From Competibacteraceae bacterium UBA3908 (GTDB lineage: Bacteria > Pseudomonadota > Gammaproteobacteria > Competibacterales > Competibacteraceae), in assembly GCA_002391525.1 (NCBI GenBank), contig DGFE01000250.1:1-14249 (forward strand): a stretch of DNA of 14,249 nucleotides, written 5' to 3'. The notes below the pieces were generated by a model that saw only the letters and a program-made list of their open reading frames with translations, was not told where the DNA came from and did not search any database. Both the position numbers and the translations under genes were made by a program. Positions 12,610 through 14,249 of this stretch are shown here, one piece after another (position 1 is the first letter of the stretch; each line of letters starts with the position of its first letter).

Positions 12610-14249
12610 GTGTCCAGCCCGATCCTGCGGATCGCCGTTCCGTCTCCCCTGTACCGAACCTTCGATTACCTGCCGCCACCGGCGTGCGACTGTGCGACCC
12701 TGCGGCCGGGGGTGCGGGTACGGGTCCCGTTTGGCCGGCGGCAGGTGGTCGGCTTTCTCGTCGAAATCGGCGACCACACCGCGCTGCATCCCGAGGCGCT
12801 GCGACCGGCGCGGACGGTGCTCGACAGCGAACCGGTGCTGCCTCCCGACGTGCTGGCGTTGCTGCAATGGGCGCAACGTTATTACCACCACCCTCCCGGC
12901 GAAGTCTTCGCCGTGGCCCTGCCCGCGCTGCTGCGCCAGGGTGAACCGGCCACCCTGCCGGCGCCGCCGCCACGGTGGCGGATCACCGCCGCCGGTCGGG
13001 CCGCGCTCGCCGCCGCGGAGCCGCGCCGCGCCCCCGTCCAACGCGCGTTGCTCGACCATCTGGCCCGCCATCCCCAAGGCGTCGCCGCCGACCAGCTGCA
13101 TGCCGTGGCGCGCGACAGCGCCGTCACGCTGCGCGCCCTGCGCCAGAAGGCGTGGGTGGAACCGGTGGTCCAGCCGTTCCCCCTTGACCCGGACGCCTCA
13201 TCCGCGCCCCGCGCCCCACCGCCGACCCTGAACGACGCCCAGGCGGCGGCGGTCGCGGCGGTCGCGGCGGCGCCGGACCGGTTTCAGGTCTTTCTGCTGG
13301 AGGGCGTCACCGGCAGCGGCAAGACCGAGGTTTATCTGCGCCTGATCGAAACGGTGCTGGCGCGTGGCCGGCAGGCGCTGGTGCTGACCCCGGAAATCGG
13401 CCTGACCCCGCAATTGCTGGCCCGCTTTCGGGAACGCCTGCCAGGACCGTTGGCGGTGCTGCACTCGGGTCTGAGCGACCGGGAACGGCTGCACGCCTGG
13501 CTGCTGGCGCGCGACGGGATCGCCAGGGTGGTGATCGGCACCCGGTCGGCGGTATTCGCGCCGCTGCGGACGCCGGGTCTGCTCGTCGTCGACGAGGAAC
13601 ACGATCCCTCTTTCAAGCAGCAGGACGGCTTCCGCTACCACGCCCGCGACCTGGCGGTGATCCGGGGTCGGCAACTCGGCATCCCGGTGGTGCTGGGCTC
13701 GGCCACGCCGGCACTGGAAAGCTGTTACAACGCGCGCCGCGGCCGCTACCGACTGCTGAACCTGCCGGAACGGGTTGGCGGCGGCAACGAATCGCCCATC
13801 GACATCCTGGACATGCGCCGTCAGCCGCTGACCGAAGGGCTGTCGCGGCCGCTGCTGGAACGGATCCGGGTTCACCTGGCCCGAAACGAACAGGTGTTGC
13901 TGTTTCTCAACCGGCGCGGCTTCGCCCCGGTTCTGTTCTGTCACGAGTGCGGCTGGCTGAGCCAGTGCCGGCATTGCGACGCCCGCATGACCCTGCACCT
14001 GCGCCAGCGTCGGTTGACCTGCCATCACTGCGGCGACAGCAGGCCGGTGGACGCCGCCTGTCCCCGCTGCGGCAGCGTGGATTTGCGGGCGCTCGGCCAC
14101 GGCACCGAGCGCCTCGAGGTCGCGTTGCGGCGCGAATTTCCGGACGTCGGCATCGCCCGCCTGGACCGCGACAACACCCGCCGGCGCGGCAGCCTGGAAA
14201 CCCTGCTGGCGGACATTCACAACGGTGAACGCCGTCTGCTGATCGGCAC
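12610..14249 (+). CDS. priA: Primosomal protein N' (replication restart helicase PriA), 3' end outside the window
   Basis: PriA recognises stalled replication forks and reloads the replisome; it is a 3'-5' superfamily 2 helicase. The visible 546 codons (of roughly 730) begin with the 3'-DNA-binding domain (ILRIAVPSPLYRTFDYLPPP, RVRVPFGRRQVVGFLVE). The helicase follows: Walker A GVTGSGKT at 232-239 (K238), TPEIGLTPQLL, Walker B DEEH at 328-331, GSATPALES, and FLNRRGF. The PriA zinc-binding insertion carries eight cysteines at 444, 447, 453, 456, 471, 474, 484 and 487. The start is a GTG at 12610, chosen because the family N-terminus begins there and no in-frame ATG precedes it; the Shine-Dalgarno is weak. 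It is 13 bases downstream of the MarC gene and likely co-transcribed. The coding frame is open to the window edge without any interruption. Confidence 0.97.
   Translation, partial: MSSPILRIAVPSPLYRTFDYLPPPACDCATLRPGVRVRVPFGRRQVVGFLVEIGDHTALHPEALRPARTVLDSEPVLPPDVLALLQWAQRYYHHPPGEVFAVALPALLRQGEPATLPAPPPRWRITAAGRAALAAAEPRRAPVQRALLDHLARHPQGVAADQLHAVARDSAVTLRALRQKAWVEPVVQPFPLDPDASSAPRAPPPTLNDAQAAAVAAVAAAPDRFQVFLLEGVTGSGKTEVYLRLIETVLARGRQALVLTPEIGLTPQLLARFRERLPGPLAVLHSGLSDRERLHAWLLARDGIARVVIGTRSAVFAPLRTPGLLVVDEEHDPSFKQQDGFRYHARDLAVIRGRQLGIPVVLGSATPALESCYNARRGRYRLLNLPERVGGGNESPIDILDMRRQPLTEGLSRPLLERIRVHLARNEQVLLFLNRRGFAPVLFCHECGWLSQCRHCDARMTLHLRQRRLTCHHCGDSRPVDAACPRCGSVDLRALGHGTERLEVALRREFPDVGIARLDRDNTRRRGSLETLLADIHNGERRLLIG

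Noticed and set aside
13240..13275. Short tandem GCGGCGGTC repeat in priA
   Set aside because: It encodes an Ala/Val-rich linker (AAAVAAVAAAP) before the helicase domain and is ordinary low complexity in a G+C-rich gene.
1..14249. tRNA, rRNA, CRISPR arrays, insertion sequences, prophage genes
   Set aside because: Reading both strands gave no cloverleaf, regularly spaced repeat array, transposase, integrase or phage structural gene.

Overview
The window is a high-G+C chromosomal segment of a Gram-negative bacterium, most probably a gammaproteobacterium. The strongest clue is the gene order ndk-rlmN-pilW-rodZ-hisS-yfgM-bamB, which is the conserved gammaproteobacterial block of E. coli (ndk-rlmN-pilF-rodZ-ispG-hisS-yfgM-bamB-der) with ispG and der missing from their usual places. 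Outer-membrane lipoproteins (PilW, BamB) confirm a diderm cell. I cannot name the genus from sequence alone; a Competibacteraceae-like or Chromatiales-like organism would fit, but that is a guess.

Left part (1-3720, minus strand): a two-gene signalling operon. A 1008-residue membrane sensor histidine kinase (periplasmic double-Cache-like sensor, three PAS domains, HisKA_3 plus HATPase of the NarX/DegS type) is followed, with an 8-base start/stop overlap, by a NarL/FixJ-type response regulator. A 234-bp divergent intergenic region separates it from hisG and carries a near-consensus -10 box next to a perfect 7-bp-arm inverted repeat.

Middle (3955-4827, plus strand): a solitary long-form hisG. 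Its sequence resembles the HisG type I associate with Desulfobacterota/Planctomycetes rather than the enterobacterial type. It is followed by a 192-bp gap rich in dyads and direct repeats that forms the leader of ndk.

Right part (5020-14249, plus strand): ndk (nucleotide pools), rlmN (23S rRNA/tRNA adenosine methylation), pilW (type IV pilus secretin assembly lipoprotein), rodZ (MreB-anchored shape protein), hisS (histidyl-tRNA synthetase), yfgM (SecYEG-associated periplasmic chaperone adaptor) and bamB (BAM-complex lipoprotein) read in one direction with tight spacing. After a strong hairpin come a MarC-family membrane protein and priA (replication restart helicase), which runs off the window end.

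No rRNA, tRNA, CRISPR, insertion sequence or phage gene was seen. No gap exceeds 300 bases; the two largest (3721-3954 and 4828-5019) are described below. I see no clearly new multi-gene system. The points most worth a second look are the ndk leader with two mutually exclusive hairpins, the lost ispG and der positions, the foreign-looking hisG, the repeat-bearing tail of YfgM, and the uncharacterised sensor kinase with its promoter palindrome.
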